Assembly (NCBI GenBank): GCA_004563275.1
Contig: SFSZ01000004.1
Location: 1 to 64,000 of the forward strand
DNA: 64,000 nucleotides
Source: a bacterium
GTDB taxonomy: Bacteria; Bacillota_I; Bacilli_A; RF39; UBA660
Reading direction: 5' to 3'
Part shown: piece by piece, positions 62,425-64,000 of the stretch
How positions within the stretch are numbered: the first letter of the stretch is position 1
How the letters are laid out: each line of letters begins with the position of its first letter
Program-made: the position numbers and the translations under genes
The notes under the pieces: generated by a model
Databases searched by the model: none
Seen by the model: only the letters and a program-made list of their open reading frames with translations
What the model was told of the DNA's origin: nothing

Positions 62425-62458
62425 AAAAAACTTTTATGATCTTTCATAAAAGTTTTTT
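62425..62458. terminator. Bidirectional terminator
   Basis: AAAAAACTTTTATGA/TCATAAAAGTTTTTT with a 4-nt loop between the coat gene and the converging gatD gene, whose stop lies in it. Confidence 0.85.
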
Positions 62459-63141
62459 AAATATTCAAAATAAGCTTTATATAAATTAGTATCAGTATCA
62501 TCATGATATTTTAAATTATTCTTTTCTAAAATATCTTTAACAATCATATCATTAAATTCTGGATTTCTAATAAGTAGGGGACCAATCACAAAAGTTCCAA
62601 AAAAATTAAATTCATGATATCCTTCAAATTCAGATTTAAAATTATCAGCATTTCCACTAATAACTGCAAATAAATGATTAAAATTATTTTGAACTACATA
62701 CTTACGATTTTGAAAGCCTATAATAGGGTTTTCAAAATTTTTGTATGCCATAAAACATTCACCAGTAATTTTTTGAGAAGCCTTAGCATAATAATCAAAG
62801 ATATCTAAACCCTCAATAGTTTTACCATCGTTTTCAATATACTTACCAAACATCAAATAAGAATTACCAGTCGCTATAATATATTTATTTTTCTTAATAA
62901 AGCCACTTAATTCCTTTTTATATTTTTTTATATCTTCTAATGCAATATATAAATTCTCATCACTACCAGTACCCATATAAATTAAATCATATTTCTTAAA
63001 ATCAATCTTATCACCACAAGATAATAAATCAATACTTACTTCAATATTTTGATTTCTAAAAGAATCTTTTAAAGCCAATATATTACCTTGCTCACCATAT
63101 TGATTAAGTAAATCATAATATAAATGTAATATCTTAATCAT
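62434..63141 (-). CDS. gatD: GatD-like amidotransferase subunit lacking catalytic Cys and His
   Basis: A 235-residue class I glutamine amidotransferase fold matching GatD, the glutaminase partner of MurT in lipid II amidation. The family features GEQGNILAL and IEGLDIFDYY are kept. The nucleophile site that normally reads ICGGxQLLG is ATGNSYLMFG here, with Gly in place of Cys. The second site GSYxHGP/GTYLHGP is GTFVIGP, with Ile for His. It overlaps murT by eight bases. It is probably a non-hydrolysing paralogue. Confidence 0.85.
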   Translation of the reverse strand: MIKILHLYYDLLNQYGEQGNILALKDSFRNQNIEVSIDLLSCGDKIDFKKYDLIYMGTGSDENLYIALEDIKKYKKELSGFIKKNKYIIATGNSYLMFGKYIENDGKTIEGLDIFDYYAKASQKITGECFMAYKNFENPIIGFQNRKYVVQNNFNHLFAVISGNADNFKSEFEGYHEFNFFGTFVIGPLLIRNPEFNDMIVKDILEKNNLKYHDDTDTNLYKAYFEYLKNFYERS

Positions 63142-64000
63142 TATTATCCTCCATAAAAATCTTCTTTAAAACTGCAGTCATATCAAAACATACCATTGTA
63201 AATATTGTTCCTTCAGTCTTATCTAAATCTTCACTAATATTCTTAATATTATCAACTATAACTAATTTATCTTCATCAATATTAGCAAGTCTTAATCTTG
63301 CATATACATCGTATCTAAATCTACCAATACATAATATTTTATCAATGTTCTTTAAATCTAATACTTCAAAATCAACATCATATAACCATGAAATATCATT
63401 ATATTTATATCTTCTAGAAACATTATCAAAACCTAATATAATAGTTTTCTTACCCTTATAATTATTAATATAATTTAAAGATTGTAAATAACTTAAATTA
63501 TTTTCATTTTTAGACTCTAACATATCAACTTCACGATTATGATATTTTAAAGATTTTAATCTCTTAGATTCTAAAACCTCATCATTTAAAGCATGAATAA
63601 TTTTAACTTCTTCCAAACCAATTACTTTACATAAAGAATAAGCTGCTAAAGTATAATAAACTGCAAAGAAAACATCCTTGTTTAAATGAATAATATTATC
63701 ATTAATAACCATTTCTTGTTTTTCTAAATCAACTTTTTCTGCTTTAATATCAATATTATTTTTAAAATCACCATTCGGACAACTATAACTACCTAAATGA
63801 CCATAATGATAAAATTTATAAACTAACTTTTCATGACAAATAGGGCAGTAAGCTGCATCAACATTATTACTAATAGGTTCTTTTAAGCTATATTTAGTTT
63901 TACCAATACCATAAGTAGTAACTTCACCTTTATGTAAATACTTTAATCTATTAACAAAAGCATCATCACTATTAATAATTAAATGAGTTTTTTCATCAAT
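63134..64000 (-). CDS. murT: MurT-like Mur ligase (C-terminal part, runs off the window)
   Basis: The C-terminal 288 or so residues of MurT, the ATP-dependent partner of GatD that amidates lipid II at D-Glu. The frame stays open to the window edge; ATG at 63712 is internal. The ribbon inserted in the Mur central domain reads CPICHEKL and SCPNGDF, so the last cysteine of the usual CPxC pair is Gly. The aspartate contributed to the GatD active site is kept (SWLYDVDFE). The start lies right of the window. Confidence 0.88.
   Translation of the reverse strand: MDEKTHLIINSDDAFVNRLKYLHKGEVTTYGIGKTKYSLKEPISNNVDAAYCPICHEKLVYKFYHYGHLGSYSCPNGDFKNNIDIKAEKVDLEKQEMVINDNIIHLNKDVFFAVYYTLAAYSLCKVIGLEEVKIIHALNDEVLESKRLKSLKYHNREVDMLESKNENNLSYLQSLNYINNYKGKKTIILGFDNVSRRYKYNDISWLYDVDFEVLDLKNIDKILCIGRFRYDVYARLRLANIDEDKLVIVDNIKNISEDLDKTEGTIFTMVCFDMTAVLKKIFMEDNND

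Noticed and set aside
1..64000. Mycoplasma-type code (TGA = Trp)
   Set aside because: TGA works as a stop at trmB (56028), infB and others, and conserved Trp positions use TGG.
1..64000. tRNA or rRNA genes
   Set aside because: I inspected the intergenic regions and saw no cloverleaf-type or rRNA sequence; T-box tRNA-like pairing segments are leaders, not tRNAs.

Overview
The window is a very AT-rich bacterial chromosome segment using the standard bacterial code (TGA acts as a stop, for example at the end of the second trmB-like gene, and Trp is TGG). The gene set is that of an endospore-forming Bacillota: dacB/spmA/spmB, spoIIAA, a damaged sigF, spoVAC-spoVAD-spoVAEb, a gerA-type germinant receptor, cotE, a CotY/CotZ-like coat protein, cse60 and a SpoVB-like flippase. 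CotE and the Bacillus-like gene orders (dacB-spmA-spmB-rluB; rimP-nusA-rnpM-infB-rbfA-truB; ytxG-ytxH) point to class Bacilli. The low GC and compact operons suggest a small-genome gut lineage near Erysipelotrichales/RF39; this placement is an inference.

Layout. 1-5.2 kb: two unknown genes, then peptidoglycan/spore maturation and rRNA modification genes. 5.2-9.9 kb: small accessory genes and decayed ones (an ORF6N-type pseudogene, a 17-codon ABC-transporter stub), a TrmB-like methyltransferase, an SMC-like ATPase and an RluA-family synthase. 10.26-17.19 kb: a 6.9-kb mobile element integrated at a GA dinucleotide inside a ZIP metal-transporter gene, splitting it in two. It carries a large serine recombinase at one end, an IS110-type transposase, an unknown 613-residue tail-anchored protein, and a type III toxin-antitoxin locus whose RNA repeats show covarying pseudoknot stems. 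17.6-28 kb: RNase J, an 11-residue-repeat protein, a cell-surface protein, the sporulation regulator/SpoVA cluster (spoIIAB missing and sigF broken) and the ger operon. 28-38 kb: translation and ribosome-biogenesis operons (infC-rpmI-rplT; rpsP-khpA; rimP to truB) plus cotE and tmcAL. 38.3-60 kb: ileS, leuS and tyrS, each behind a T-box, the last with most of Stem I missing; rpsD behind a pseudoknot leader; a GH31 glucosidase, tdk-tmk, SpoVB, a second trmB and ytxGH. 60-64 kb: a lytic transglycosylase-like protein, a membrane-anchored EIIB-like domain without the active cysteine, a coat protein, and a MurT/GatD pair whose GatD lacks its catalytic Cys and His.

Most operons end in strong, often bidirectional hairpin terminators. 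Many promoters are extended -10 type (TGnTATAAT or TGnTATACT). The most notable items are the GA-targeted element with its type III toxin-antitoxin cargo, the missing spoIIAB with truncated sigF, the stripped-down tyrS T-box, and the catalytically empty GatD.
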